Below, piece by piece: positions 1 to 7,950 of a stretch of DNA of 28,892 nucleotides. Source of the stretch: JANQTF01 sp036835375 (GTDB lineage: Bacteria > Bacteroidota > Bacteroidia > J057); contig DAITMB010000062.1 of NCBI GenBank assembly GCA_036835375.1, positions 1 to 28,892 of the forward strand. The letters run 5' to 3'. The first letter of the stretch is position 1. The number at the start of each line of letters is the position of its first letter. The position numbers were made by a program, and so were the translations under genes. The notes beneath the pieces are model-generated. The model had not been told where the DNA came from. It searched no databases and saw only the letters and a list, made by a program, of their open reading frames with translations.

Positions 1-629
1 TCAATTTCCACTTGGTATTCTTTTACGAACCCACCGATCGCAGCGACTTCCGCTACGCCCTTGGTAGCAGCCAAAGCGTAGCCGATCTGAAAGTCTTGGA
101 GACTGCGAAGCGTTTGAGGATCCCAGCCTCCTGCTGGGTCGCCGCTTGAGTTTCTACCTTCTAAGGTGTACCAAAACACTTGGCCTACAGCCGTGGCATC
201 GGGGCCAAGGATGGGCCTCACTCCATCTGGTAATATATTGGCGGGAAGCGCGCTTATTTTTTCAAGTACCCGGGAACGGCTCCAATAAAACTCGATATCC
301 TCCTCAAAAATGAGGTAAATGCTGGAAGAACCAACCATCGAATTGCTTCGGATGCTCTTCACTCCCGGAATACCCAGCAGTGCGGTGCTCAGAGGGTAAG
401 TGACCTGATCATCAATGTCTTGAGGAGAGCGCCCGGGCCATTCGGTGTAAACAATTTGCTGATTTTCACCCAGGTCGGGGATTGCATCCACTGGGACAGG
501 ATCGGAGGGGAGCCCCGTGATATCCCAGCCAAAGGGTGCGTGCACGAGGCCCCATACGATCACGCCGATGAGCAAGGGCGCTGTGAGGACCGGATGATAA
601 AGGAAAAAATGAAGAATACGATAAAGCAT
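1..629 (-). CDS. CusA/CzcA-type heavy-metal RND efflux pump, N-terminal part (runs off left edge)
   Basis: Reading leftwards from an ATG at 629, an open frame of 209 codons continues past base 1, so the C-terminal bulk (a complete family member is about 1000 or more residues) lies outside the window. The first residues contain a hydrophobic segment (about 8-30) followed by a periplasmic region with DAIPDLGENQQIVYTEWPGR and a stretch around GVKSIRSNSMVGSSSIYLIF. These are the hallmark N-terminal sequences of the CusA/CzcA heavy-metal subfamily of proton-driven RND transporters, which export monovalent or divalent metal ions through a CusCBA-like tripartite complex. The visible frame is intact. 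The HYC_CC_PP-type gene lies 129 nt upstream on the same strand and may be cotranscribed. The exact metal (Cu/Ag versus Zn/Co/Cd) cannot be decided from this portion. Confidence 0.93.
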   Translation of the reverse strand, partial: MLYRILHFFLYHPVLTAPLLIGVIVWGLVHAPFGWDITGLPSDPVPVDAIPDLGENQQIVYTEWPGRSPQDIDDQVTYPLSTALLGIPGVKSIRSNSMVGSSSIYLIFEEDIEFYWSRSRVLEKISALPANILPDGVRPILGPDATAVGQVFWYTLEGRNSSGDPAGGWDPQTLRSLQDFQIGYALAATKGVAEVAAIGGFVKEYQVEI

Positions 630-758
630 GACTAAGATCCCTGAGATAACAGACAAAAGCATTCAAGGCAATAGGCTGCCGTTAGAGCAGAAATGTCCAT
701 ATGCCAAGATGCCCGGCCACACCTCTTTGTGTGCCGGGGCGTCACTGTGTCTCAGAGA

Positions 759-1190
759 TCAAATTCGGAATACCTGGTGCCGAATCAATCGCTCGTTCGG
801 TGCCAAGGCAGGGGGAGAATGGGAGAAGGGGAAAAGTAAGTCCTCGCTGATGGCTACGATCGGCTGGACCACATACGTCGGGGCGACCGCCTGTAGATTC
901 GAGGGGCACCATGAAAGGGAAGTCGCTTTGAATCCTAGATCGACCTGTTGAAAGTGGTAGATGTCATCACAGCACAACGCATAAAAAACATCGTCATCGG
1001 GTCTTTCAACAGGCTTTTTTTGATCTCCCTCACAGACTTCAGGCATTGGCTGGCAGTCGTGCCCGGCCGGAAGCAGCGAGAAAGAGACCGATTTGCCCAT
1101 GCAAAAATGCTCCCGCGTGGTCAAGCCAGCCACTGAAGTGACGAGCAAAAGTGCCAAAAGGCCATGACCGATGCCGCGAAGGAATTTCAT
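759..1190 (-). CDS. HYC_CC_PP-type exported protein
   Basis: The product is 143 residues, starting at MKFLRGIGHG. An upstream in-frame start at 1232 would add 14 residues ahead of the signal peptide, so 1190 is preferred. A hydrophobic signal (about residues 8-22) is followed by TTREHFCMGK, then a cysteine pair in YALCCDD, and a proline pair (SHSPPALA) near the C terminus. The order H-[FY]-C, CC, PP defines a small Bacteroidota family of unknown biochemical role that is often found beside CusA-type efflux genes, as here. The cysteines and the site suggest a periplasmic or outer-membrane metal-related role. The extreme C terminus diverges from what I recall of the family. Family assignment is by motif only. 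Confidence 0.75.
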   Translation of the reverse strand: MKFLRGIGHGLLALLLVTSVAGLTTREHFCMGKSVSFSLLPAGHDCQPMPEVCEGDQKKPVERPDDDVFYALCCDDIYHFQQVDLGFKATSLSWCPSNLQAVAPTYVVQPIVAISEDLLFPFSHSPPALAPNERLIRHQVFRI

Positions 1191-1391
1191 GCTGGGCAAG
1201 GTTACGAAATTGCTGAATGAAAGATGAATCATCTATCGCGTTTTATTAAAAAACTTTCCCCAATCAAGATGCCTGATCGACGCGAATGCAATCCGAAGTC
1301 AGGAAGCGTCGAATGGATGACCTGCGAATGTTGCCATTTGTCGCAATAATCAATTACCCCTTAGTTCGAGCATACCCCTTCAACTCCTTTG

Positions 1392-2345
1392 ATGATGAAC
1401 GCTTTCCTTGCTTCCCTACACCCCACTCTTATCCGTAGCTGCGCCCTTGGCGAGGCCAGTGCTCTTCCACGGCGCATGGCGCTACAATTGCTAGCATCCT
1501 CTACCCTGAAGCAGAAGGTCAAAGACTTGAGTCTTGTGATGGCGAATGGTCGAGAGAGCAGCGGCGTAAGGATGTTGGCAGCACAGCTCCTGCTCAGCTC
1601 CGAAGGGCCAACGGCGTGTGGAATGCTCCTCCATCTCCTCCGACAAGAGCAGCATCCAAGGATGGTGTCGGCACTCGTGCAGTTGATTGGGCGCTACGGA
1701 GAGGAGCGAGCATATGATCAGTTAAAAGACTTGGCAACGCAGCGTGCTTGGCCGGGAAGTGCACGACCCGCCCTGGCTTTTGCCCTGATCTTGCTACGGC
1801 ACCGCTGTGGTATCAGCCACCGAGGCGGCATCAAAGATCAGCGAGTCGCGCCAGCAATGGCGGTGTGGAGAAATGGTTCTTTTCCACTCAAAGCGGCACG
1901 GGCATCCTATTTTGCACAAGTCCTTCGTTTCGCGCGGCAATCTCTGTCGGGCACAGCTTGGAGTGAAGCGTATGCTGCAGAGTATCGGTGTTTGGGCAAG
2001 GAATTCGTCTTGATTTTTTCAGAAGAAACCAACCAGCCTTCGTTTGCGGAGTGTCTCGGTAAGCCACTGGTGTTGGGAGCGATTGTGGCCATGGGAGAAG
2101 TAGGCTGCGAATTGTACGCATGGGTCCTCTGTGAACCTGATTCGGCAGGCAACATTCACCTCCGCGTGTATGGCGAAGATGGCAGACAACTCTACAGGGG
2201 CCAAGGCGAGTTGTGCGAAGGGGTTCTGCATTTTTCCTTCCAGACCGTGCCCGGAGCTGGAGTACCAGGTGTATTACTCTCCGGTGGATTTCGACGAAAT
2301 CAGCTCCTCAGCGCCGGATTACTTCGCGTAGAGAGAGCCGCTTGA
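1392..2345 (+). CDS. Unrecognised protein with HEAT-like helical N-terminal half
   Basis: I do not recognise this family. The product is about 317 residues starting from the ATG at 1392 (another ATG follows at 1395). The first 140 residues are alternating amphipathic helices rich in Leu and Ala, such as VRMLAAQLLLSS and RMVSALVQLIGRYGEERAYDQL, with the periodicity of HEAT/ARM repeats. The C-terminal half switches to a probable beta-rich domain (EFVLIFSEE, LRVYGEDGRQLYRGQGEL, GVPGVLLSGGFRR). No signal peptide or membrane segment is visible, so it is probably cytoplasmic. It stands between the divergent efflux genes and the fur gene in the same direction as fur (gap about 100 nt), so a link to metal regulation is possible but unproven. 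Codon use looks like that of its neighbours. Confidence 0.7.
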   Translation: MMNAFLASLHPTLIRSCALGEASALPRRMALQLLASSTLKQKVKDLSLVMANGRESSGVRMLAAQLLLSSEGPTACGMLLHLLRQEQHPRMVSALVQLIGRYGEERAYDQLKDLATQRAWPGSARPALAFALILLRHRCGISHRGGIKDQRVAPAMAVWRNGSFPLKAARASYFAQVLRFARQSLSGTAWSEAYAAEYRCLGKEFVLIFSEETNQPSFAECLGKPLVLGAIVAMGEVGCELYAWVLCEPDSAGNIHLRVYGEDGRQLYRGQGELCEGVLHFSFQTVPGAGVPGVLLSGGFRRNQLLSAGLLRVERAA

Positions 2346-2437
2346 GTTGTGGATGATTTATACATCGGTTTAACGTGCATGACCCCGCCCGCGCGGTACA
2401 CAGCAAGCCATCAGGTAGAATTTTCCGCGGATATCCG

Positions 2438-2445
2438 TATCTTTG
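2438..2445 (+). promoter_or_regulatory. Candidate -7 box of the fur gene (TATCTTTG)
   Basis: TATCTTTG is a full match to the Bacteroidota sigma-A -7 consensus TAnnTTTG and ends 3 nt before the ATG at 2449. Transcription would then start at or next to the start codon, giving a leaderless message. No good -33 TTTG is seen at the usual distance, so this is a candidate only. Confidence 0.4.
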
Positions 2446-2448
2446 GGT

Positions 2449-2880
2449 ATGGGTGATATAGAAAAAATGCTCAAAAACCACTCCTTGCGTCTCACGGGGA
2501 GTCGAGAAGAAATTTTGGAAATATTTCTCCGGGAAGGACGTGCCCTCAGTCAACGAGAGATAGAGAGTGAGATGGAGAATACTTGCGACCGTGTGACAAT
2601 TTATCGCACGCTATCGACCTTTATGGATAAGGGCTTGCTCCATCGGGTGCTGGACGATTCCGGTGTCACTAAGTTTGCGCTTTGTTCTACCACCTGCGAC
2701 GAAACGGCTTCTCATCACCACGACCATGTGCACTTCAAATGTCTTCGTTGTGGGATCACGCTCTGCGTGGAAGATGTTCAGGTGCGAATGCCAACCCTCC
2801 CGCTGGGTTATGCAGTGGAGGAAATGAATGTATTGATGCAGGGAGTGTGTCCTGCTTGCGGAAAAGCCGAGGCGGTATAG
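2449..2880 (+). CDS. Fur-family metal-responsive repressor
   Basis: The product is 143 residues and starts with MGDIEKMLKN. An in-frame TTG two codons upstream overlaps the promoter box and is not preferred. The N-terminal winged helix (about residues 1-80, with CDRVTIYRTLSTFMDKGLL as the recognition region typical of Fur/Zur/PerR) is followed by the dimerisation domain. Metal-site residues are visible: the HHHDHVHFKC cluster, the CLRC pair and the C-terminal CPAC pair, the latter two forming the usual structural zinc site. It is a DNA-binding repressor that senses Fe, Zn or peroxide; the subtype is not resolved. The nearby CusA-like pump and HYC_CC_PP-type gene make a zinc or other metal-efflux link plausible. 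The length is normal for the family. Confidence 0.9.
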   Translation: MGDIEKMLKNHSLRLTGSREEILEIFLREGRALSQREIESEMENTCDRVTIYRTLSTFMDKGLLHRVLDDSGVTKFALCSTTCDETASHHHDHVHFKCLRCGITLCVEDVQVRMPTLPLGYAVEEMNVLMQGVCPACGKAEAV

Positions 2881-2965
2881 ATGTGCCTGTTGGGCGCTGA
2901 AAAAATTCGATTTTGCCGAGCTAAGCAGAGAATACGCATCCTAAACAAGCGAATCTGCCGAGAGA

Positions 2966-3553
2966 TCATTTCCATTCGATGCTCTGAATGAGATGATCGA
3001 CCTGCGCCTTCATGTACTCTGTGACAGGTGCCAAAGAGTCATTTTTGGTGGCAGTACGATAATAGTAGGAGAGACTTAGAGAACGCCTTTCGTCTTTGTC
3101 GTGAAAAAAGACCTGAATGGGGGTGCCGACTTCCCCCACGATCTCATATTTCATCCCAGTTCCCGAGGGCAGTTCCAGCGGACTCGGCATGATTCGAGAT
3201 GCCTTCACAGAATGGCCGTAAATGAGTCGGCGGTGTTCTTCCTGCAAAAATTCGATAGAAAGCTCAGTCGAGGTCACCGTCCGTCCATTGATATGAAGGG
3301 TGGCATCGAAATTCTCGAACGTAATGTTGACCCAGCAGGAGTCCTCCACATTGCGGGTCACTTTGCCAAAATCTGGATACTCAAAGGTAAATGGGCAATG
3401 CTGGTTATCAAACCGGACGTAACTCGTCTGCTCGGGGAGCGTCAGCCTCGGGTACGCGTATGGTCGTGCAAATGGGACATATTCTTCCGCACACCCAAGG
3501 AGAGTGATTGCAAGCATGGCAAAAGAAAGGGCTGTGACGCGTGAAGGAGACAT
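2966..3553 (-). CDS. gldD: Gliding motility lipoprotein GldD
   Basis: The product is 195 residues. A short lipoprotein signal ends at LLGC (Cys21 is the lipidated residue). The mature part carries the GldD pattern: a proline-rich start (PYAYPRLTLP), then CPFTFEYPDFGKV, CWVNITFENFDATLHI, and VKASRI further on. GldD is an essential gliding lipoprotein in Flavobacterium johnsoniae and works with GldE; the gld system is tied to the type IX secretion machinery in the cell envelope. It follows gldE with a 6-nt gap, so the two are almost surely cotranscribed and coupled. No obvious terminator is seen in the 85-nt convergent gap to fur. Confidence 0.93.
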   Translation of the reverse strand: MSPSRVTALSFAMLAITLLGCAEEYVPFARPYAYPRLTLPEQTSYVRFDNQHCPFTFEYPDFGKVTRNVEDSCWVNITFENFDATLHINGRTVTSTELSIEFLQEEHRRLIYGHSVKASRIMPSPLELPSGTGMKYEIVGEVGTPIQVFFHDKDERRSLSLSYYYRTATKNDSLAPVTEYMKAQVDHLIQSIEWK

Positions 3554-3559
3554 AGGAAA

Positions 3560-4936
3560 TTACTCTTGATCGATTTTTTCGGGAGAATCTTCATGAATGA
3601 CCAGCTTGATCATGTTAATCCGGTGATTGGACACAGATTCAACGATCAGTTCGAAATTTTTGTATCGAACGACTTCACCTTCGATTGGGATTCTGCCGGT
3701 GATTTCCATGATCAAGCCACCGAGGCTATCGCTTTCCCCGCGCTGATCTTCGAAAATATGATCGGGCAAATGAAGAATTTTGCGGACATCTCCCAGCGCG
3801 ATCCTTCCTTCAAACACAAAGGTACTCTCATCGACCTTGGTGTACACCCAATCTTCGGAGTCGAACTCGTCGTTGATTTCGCCAATAATTTCCTCGATCA
3901 CGTCCTCCAGGGTTACAATGCCGGCGGTCCCTCCAAATTCGTCCACGACAATCGCCATATGTGAGCGCTGATCTTTGAGCTCTTCCAGAAGGTCATCAAT
4001 TTTTTTGGTCTCGGGAATGAAGTTAGCCTCTCTCAGCAGCGAGGCAAGATCCACCGGGCCACTGTCCTTTTTGAGGTAGGGGAGCAGGTCTTTAATGTGC
4101 AGCACGCCTTTGATGTTGTCAAGATTTTCTTCATAGACAGGCAAGCGCGAGTAATTTTCCTGGTTGATGTAATCCACCAGCTCAGAAAAAGGCGTGTCAA
4201 TCGCGACTGCTTTCACGTCCACGCGGGCGCGCATGATGCTTTTCACAGGAATGTTCGAAAAATTAATGATGCCTTTGAGAATCTCCCGCTCTTCCTTTTC
4301 GGCTTCGGTGGTGGTTGCAGTGAGATCAATGGCCTGCTTGAGGTCTTCCAAGGAAGCGGACACCTCAATGAGATTGAATCGATTATCGATAAAAGAAGTG
4401 CTTCGAATCAAGGCCCAGGCGATGGGTTGGCAGATTTTTTTAAGAACAATGAGTGGCCCTGCTAGCAAATAAGCCAGAGTGGTCCGATTTCTTGCCGCAT
4501 ACACCTTAGGGGTGATTTCTCCGAAAAACAGGAGCAAGCTGGTGATCAGGATAAGATCAAGAAAAATCTGGATTTTGGGCTCCCATTGGAGGGCTTCAGC
4601 GAACTGGTGTAGGACATTGGATCCCACCAAAATGGCCGCGACGTTGACGAAATTATTGGTAATGAGAATGGTAGCCAAGAGCCTCCGGGAACCCTCCAAG
4701 CGATCGGGTTCGCTCAATAGACGCCAGATTCGCCGATCTGCCACTCTGTCTCCTTCCCGAAACGCATCGATTTCAGTCTTGGATAAGGAGAAATAAGCCA
4801 CTTCTGAGGCGGAAGCTAAAAACGAGATGCCGAGCAAGATCACAAATGACAGCAACTCGAGGATCAGGTCGGGCCACCAAGGCAGGGTGCTCATCAGCAC
4901 CCAATCAGTCACCAAACTCCCAGGTTCAGGGTCCAC
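3560..4936 (-). CDS. gldE: Gliding motility-associated protein GldE (CNNM/CorC-like membrane protein)
   Basis: The domain order is: DUF21/CNNM membrane domain (roughly residues 25-200, several hydrophobic helices including ILLGISFLASASEVAYF), a CBS pair (about 215-335, with IMRARVDVKAVAID and HMAIVVDEFGGTAGIVTLED), and a CorC/HlyC C-terminal domain. I place the start at GTG 4936, giving MDPEPGSLV, because GldE proteins as I recall them begin with a similar short MDPE-like stretch. The longest open frame begins with TTG at 4960 and a later ATG lies at 4894. The family includes magnesium/cobalt efflux proteins, but GldE is defined by its role with GldD in gliding. It is preceded by ssb and followed 6 nt later by gldD, the standard cluster order. 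Confidence 0.93.
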   Translation of the reverse strand: MDPEPGSLVTDWVLMSTLPWWPDLILELLSFVILLGISFLASASEVAYFSLSKTEIDAFREGDRVADRRIWRLLSEPDRLEGSRRLLATILITNNFVNVAAILVGSNVLHQFAEALQWEPKIQIFLDLILITSLLLFFGEITPKVYAARNRTTLAYLLAGPLIVLKKICQPIAWALIRSTSFIDNRFNLIEVSASLEDLKQAIDLTATTTEAEKEEREILKGIINFSNIPVKSIMRARVDVKAVAIDTPFSELVDYINQENYSRLPVYEENLDNIKGVLHIKDLLPYLKKDSGPVDLASLLREANFIPETKKIDDLLEELKDQRSHMAIVVDEFGGTAGIVTLEDVIEEIIGEINDEFDSEDWVYTKVDESTFVFEGRIALGDVRKILHLPDHIFEDQRGESDSLGGLIMEITGRIPIEGEVVRYKNFELIVESVSNHRINMIKLVIHEDSPEKIDQE

Positions 4937-5006
4937 GTAGGATGATATTAAGTCAAACAAAGAGGGAAGCTCTCTACAAGATAGTTGCGAAAGCGAAAAT
5001 ACAAAA

Positions 5007-5420
5007 TCAAGGAGACTTTCCGTCCTCTTTTGAAGGTCGGTAAGACTCTTGCACAGGGGTGTTAAATGGCGTTGCGGTGGCAGGTGGACCGTCGAGCAAG
5101 ATGATTTTTCGGCCTTCTACTTCGGTGATCCGGCGAGTTTCGCCCTGCGGCGTCTCCCAGCTTCGGGAGCTGAGGCGCCCTTCGATGCACACCGTAGAAC
5201 CCTTCCGGCAATATTTGGCTGCCATCTCTGCTTGTTCGCGCCAAAGATTCACACTCACCCACTCGGTTTTGTCCACTTGGTTTCCGTTTTTGTCCCGGAA
5301 AGACTCTGTACAAGCGAGCCAAAGGGAAGTCACTGCGATTCCTTTGTCCAGATACTTTAATTCAGGATCCTTGCCGAGGTTCCCGATGAGTGTCACTTGA
5401 TTGAGTCCGTATTTAGCCAT
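5007..5420 (-). CDS. ssb: Single-stranded DNA-binding protein
   Basis: The product is 137 residues. It is a single OB fold: NQVTLIGNLGKDPELKYLDKG at the start, then WVSVNLWREQAEMAAKYCRKGSTVCIEGRL, then a short linker. SSB binds ssDNA during replication, repair and recombination. The position between mutY (87 nt upstream) and gldE (70 nt to its GTG) is the conserved Bacteroidota arrangement. Unusually, the protein ends ...SKEDGKSP and lacks the acidic DDxPF tip with which most bacterial SSBs recruit partner proteins. No such tip is visible in the other frames just past the stop. It may be the second SSB of the genome, or the tip may have been lost. Confidence 0.95.
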   Translation of the reverse strand: MAKYGLNQVTLIGNLGKDPELKYLDKGIAVTSLWLACTESFRDKNGNQVDKTEWVSVNLWREQAEMAAKYCRKGSTVCIEGRLSSRSWETPQGETRRITEVEGRKIILLDGPPATATPFNTPVQESYRPSKEDGKSP

Positions 5421-5507
5421 GAGGGTAAAAAATCGCTCCTCGGAGATGTGAGTAATGGTTGTAACAAGCTGGACGACAAGGACTGGACAGCAGGGCGAAT
5501 GAGGAAC

Positions 5508-6527
5508 TTAGAGAAGTGTGGGGTGGTGCTGTGTCAACATATTGATCACGGCTTTGGAGAAGGCAAAAGTAGGGATTTTTTCGTAGCGCTCGAATGATGT
5601 GTCAGTCCATTGAACTGCTTGGTCCGCTGGCGAGGAAAACACGTGGTAGTGCATGTCAAAATGGGTAAAAACATGCTTACCCTGGCCAAGCCACACGCTT
5701 TGCACTCTGCCCAGCTTTGCTTTCCAGTTAGCTTCTTCCACTTCCTCGTTGGGGAGTTCCCAAAGGCCCCCCCACAGTCCTTCATTGGGTCGCCTTCGTA
5801 GGAGGATGGATGCACCATCGTCCAACAGATAGAAGTGAAAAAAACGGATTTTCCGCAGCAGTTTCTTGCCTTTGATGGGCAATAGCTGCGTGAGCCCTTC
5901 TCGACGCGCCACGCAGATGGGTTCCAGGGGGCAGATGAGGCAACCGGGACTGGTGGGTGTACAAACGATAGAGCCAATGTCCATCATTGCATGGTTAAAG
6001 GCTCGGCTGTCCGCTTCTTGAACCCAGGCATCGAGCTGCGCCTGAAATTTATTGCGAGTAGCGGCTTGGTCGATGGGCGAAAAGTCGCCAATCAATCGGC
6101 TCAGGACACGCATCACATTTCCGTCTAATACTGCCACTTTTTCATCATAGGCAAAGGAAGAAATGGCTCTTGCTGTGTAAGGCCCGATCCCTTTCAGCGC
6201 CAAAAGTGCCCGATGTCCTCGGGGAAATTCGCCCGCATGCTCTTCCATGAGTTGCTTAGAAGCCGCGTGAAGATTGCGGGCGCGGGAGTAATATCCGAGC
6301 CCCTCCCACAGCTTGAGCACCTCATCAAGCTCAGCACGAGCAAGGTCTTCGAGTCGGGGAAACCGCGCAAGGAATCGCTCCAAATAGGCGATTCCAGTCT
6401 CGATACGGGTTTGTTGGAGGATAACCTCGGCCAGCCATATTTGATAAGGGTCCCGCGTATCCCTCCAGGCCATCTGTCGGCCAGCGTGTGCCAGCCAAGC
6501 CGTCACACGAGTAGCTACGTCGCTCAT
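5508..6527 (-). CDS. mutY: A/G-specific adenine DNA glycosylase MutY
   Basis: The product is 339 residues from the ATG at 6527 (MSDVATRVTAW). The longer frame to 6560 would run through a promoter box and is rejected. Key parts visible: WLAEVILQQTR with the catalytic Glu34, the helix-hairpin-helix LKGIGPYTARAI (about 111-122), VLDGNV with catalytic Asp135, and the [4Fe-4S] ligands Cys189, Cys196, Cys199 and Cys205 in C-x6-C-x2-C-x5-C spacing. A NUDIX-like C-terminal domain (about 215-339) that recognises 8-oxoG follows. It removes A opposite 8-oxoguanine. It heads the mutY-ssb-gldE-gldD run and diverges from the HU gene. Confidence 0.96.
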   Translation of the reverse strand: MSDVATRVTAWLAHAGRQMAWRDTRDPYQIWLAEVILQQTRIETGIAYLERFLARFPRLEDLARAELDEVLKLWEGLGYYSRARNLHAASKQLMEEHAGEFPRGHRALLALKGIGPYTARAISSFAYDEKVAVLDGNVMRVLSRLIGDFSPIDQAATRNKFQAQLDAWVQEADSRAFNHAMMDIGSIVCTPTSPGCLICPLEPICVARREGLTQLLPIKGKKLLRKIRFFHFYLLDDGASILLRRRPNEGLWGGLWELPNEEVEEANWKAKLGRVQSVWLGQGKHVFTHFDMHYHVFSSPADQAVQWTDTSFERYEKIPTFAFSKAVINMLTQHHPTLL

Positions 6528-6531
6528 GCCA

Positions 6532-6539
6532 CAAAGGTA
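6532..6539 (-). promoter_or_regulatory. Candidate -7 box of mutY (TACCTTTG)
   Basis: On the minus strand TACCTTTG fully matches TAnnTTTG and ends 4 nt before the mutY ATG at 6527. This places the expected transcription start at the start codon and supports that start over the longer frame. A weak -33 (TTTA) lies 20 nt upstream. Confidence 0.4.
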
Positions 6540-6624
6540 AAAGCTCTTAACTTTTGGCATAAAGAATCTTTGCGCTCAGGGCCTGCTCAGGGGCTTCCAT
6601 GTATGGCCTTATTTCGGAAAAAGT

Positions 6625-6654
6625 TTTGCGATTGTTCTGATTCTACTAAATTTG
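6625..6654 (+). promoter_or_regulatory. Candidate sigma-A promoter of the HU gene
   Basis: TTTG at 6625-6628, an 18-nt spacer and TAAATTTG at 6647-6654 form a near-ideal Bacteroidota promoter (-33 TTTG, -7 TAnnTTTG). The start of transcription would fall near 6661, leaving a leader of about 54 nt before the GTG start of the HU gene. Confidence 0.6.
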
Positions 6655-6714
6655 CGAGGCAATTTCCCAAAGAGACCAGTTCTAAGAGGCTCGTAACTAG
6701 AAAATTACACAAAG

Positions 6715-7020
6715 GTGACGAAAGCAGAAGTTATCCTGGAGATCGCCCAGAAGACGGGTATCGACAAGGCAGATGTAACCAATTCCTTGGAAGGATTTTT
6801 CACCGTGGTGAAAAACGCCCTCGCCCGTGGAGAAAACGTTTATGTGCGGCAGTTTGGCAGCTTTGTCGTGAAGCACCGCAAAGAGAAAGTGGGGCGGATT
6901 ATCTCCAAGAATCAGTCCATCACCATCCCTCCTCACAACGTGCCGAGCTTCAAACCCGCGCGCGTGTTTGTTGATAAAGTGAAAAGTGCCTCTATGAATT
7001 CGGTCAATCATTCAGAATGA
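6715..7020 (+). CDS. HU/IHF-family DNA-binding protein
   Basis: The product is 101 residues from a GTG start (MTKAEVILEIAQKTG), the usual N terminus of HU proteins. The two N-terminal helices (about 3-40) and the beta-ribbon arms (VYVRQFGSFVVKHRKEKVGR ... IPPHNVPSFKPA) are clear; the conserved proline of the arm tip region is within SITIPPHN. It bends and compacts DNA as a dimer in the nucleoid. It is divergent from mutY and followed 34 nt later by the TPR gene. The C-terminal extension after FKPARVFVDKV is short and polar. The position beside mutY is common in Bacteroidota. Confidence 0.95.
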   Translation: MTKAEVILEIAQKTGIDKADVTNSLEGFFTVVKNALARGENVYVRQFGSFVVKHRKEKVGRIISKNQSITIPPHNVPSFKPARVFVDKVKSASMNSVNHSE

Positions 7021-7054
7021 TCGTAAGAGGTAGCCAAATGAGGTCCCCTTCCCT

Positions 7055-7924
7055 ATGACAGATCCACTTCCACTTCCCCAAAAAACCAATTCCGGGCTCC
7101 CCCTGCGCATTGGTGTCGTCGTTTTGGGGGTGCTTGTCTGCGGACTATTGTTCTTTGCAGACAAGTCTAGCTTGGAAAATAAGATCGAAGCGGGTCTTAG
7201 CGCTCCCACAAGTGCTGGTTCCAGCACATCCCTGTCCTTAGATCGGCTCCCGCCTTTGGGCGAAGACCCCCGACTGGTGGCTTGGCAGTCTGAACTTACC
7301 TCGCTTGAGGCCCAAGATCGATTGCCAGTTTTGGACAGCCTTGTGGACAATCTTCGCCAACGTGGTCGTGCGGATGCCGCTATGCTATATGCAGCAGAGG
7401 CATTATCCATTGACTCCACCTTGGCGCGTAAAACGCTCACTGGCATGCTCGCTTGTGAAGCCTCCAGACTTCCTTTTGTCAAGGAAGACGAGGCACTCTT
7501 CCGCTCCTTTAACCAACAAGGGATCGCACTTCTCGAAGAGGTAAACCAAGTAGCACCTGATCAGGAAGCAGTTCTTCTCCAGCTCGGGCTGGCCTACGTG
7601 GCCTCTGGACTACCGGAAAACAGCATGAAGGGCATTCTTACCGTTCGTAAGGTGTTGGAAATCAACCCGGCGAACGTAGAGGCAGCCTTTCAGCTCGGCA
7701 TCTTTTCTGTGCAGTCGGGGCAGTTAGAGAAAGCAGAGGAGCGGTTTCGGGCAGTGCTCGAAATGGCTCCGGACCGCCATGACGCACGTTATGAATTGGC
7801 CTCTCTATGGGCGAGCTTAGGGCGAAAAGCCGAAGCCATTCCCCTCTTAGAGACGGTCGTCCAAGATGCCAAAGACAATGAGTTGCGACTCCAAGCTGGA
7901 GTGCTACTGGATGATATTCGTTAA
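7055..7924 (+). CDS. Membrane-anchored TPR-repeat protein
   Basis: The product is 289 residues. An N-terminal transmembrane helix (about 17-36, LRIGVVVLGVLVCGLLFF) has a short cytoplasmic lead, followed by a polar linker and then helical repeats. At least three tetratricopeptide units are seen in the C-terminal 120 residues (AVLLQLGLAYVASG, VEAAFQLGIFSVQSGQLEKA, HDARYELASLWASLGRKAEA). TPRs are protein-interaction scaffolds; the partner is not known. It lies between HU and the 30-residue ribosomal-type gene, only 26 nt from the latter, so it is likely cotranscribed with them and with rng in a nucleic-acid-related cluster. Specific function not recognised. Confidence 0.88.
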   Translation: MTDPLPLPQKTNSGLPLRIGVVVLGVLVCGLLFFADKSSLENKIEAGLSAPTSAGSSTSLSLDRLPPLGEDPRLVAWQSELTSLEAQDRLPVLDSLVDNLRQRGRADAAMLYAAEALSIDSTLARKTLTGMLACEASRLPFVKEDEALFRSFNQQGIALLEEVNQVAPDQEAVLLQLGLAYVASGLPENSMKGILTVRKVLEINPANVEAAFQLGIFSVQSGQLEKAEERFRAVLEMAPDRHDARYELASLWASLGRKAEAIPLLETVVQDAKDNELRLQAGVLLDDIR

Positions 7925-7939
7925 CCAACTGAAAAAAAC

Positions 7940-7947
7940 AAGGAGGA
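7940..7947 (+). promoter_or_regulatory. Strong Shine-Dalgarno AAGGAGGA before the small basic gene
   Basis: AAGGAGGA lies 3 nt before the ATG at 7951 and matches seven bases of the canonical anti-SD CCUCCUU. Other genes in this window lack comparable sequences, as expected for Bacteroidota, so this site is exceptional here. The spacing is short compared with the usual 5-9 nt. Confidence 0.65.
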
Positions 7948-7950
7948 ATT

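Noticed and set aside
6213..6974. 253-codon plus-strand frame across mutY and the HU gene
   Set aside because: Shadow of two well-supported genes with family motifs; the translation has no domain features.
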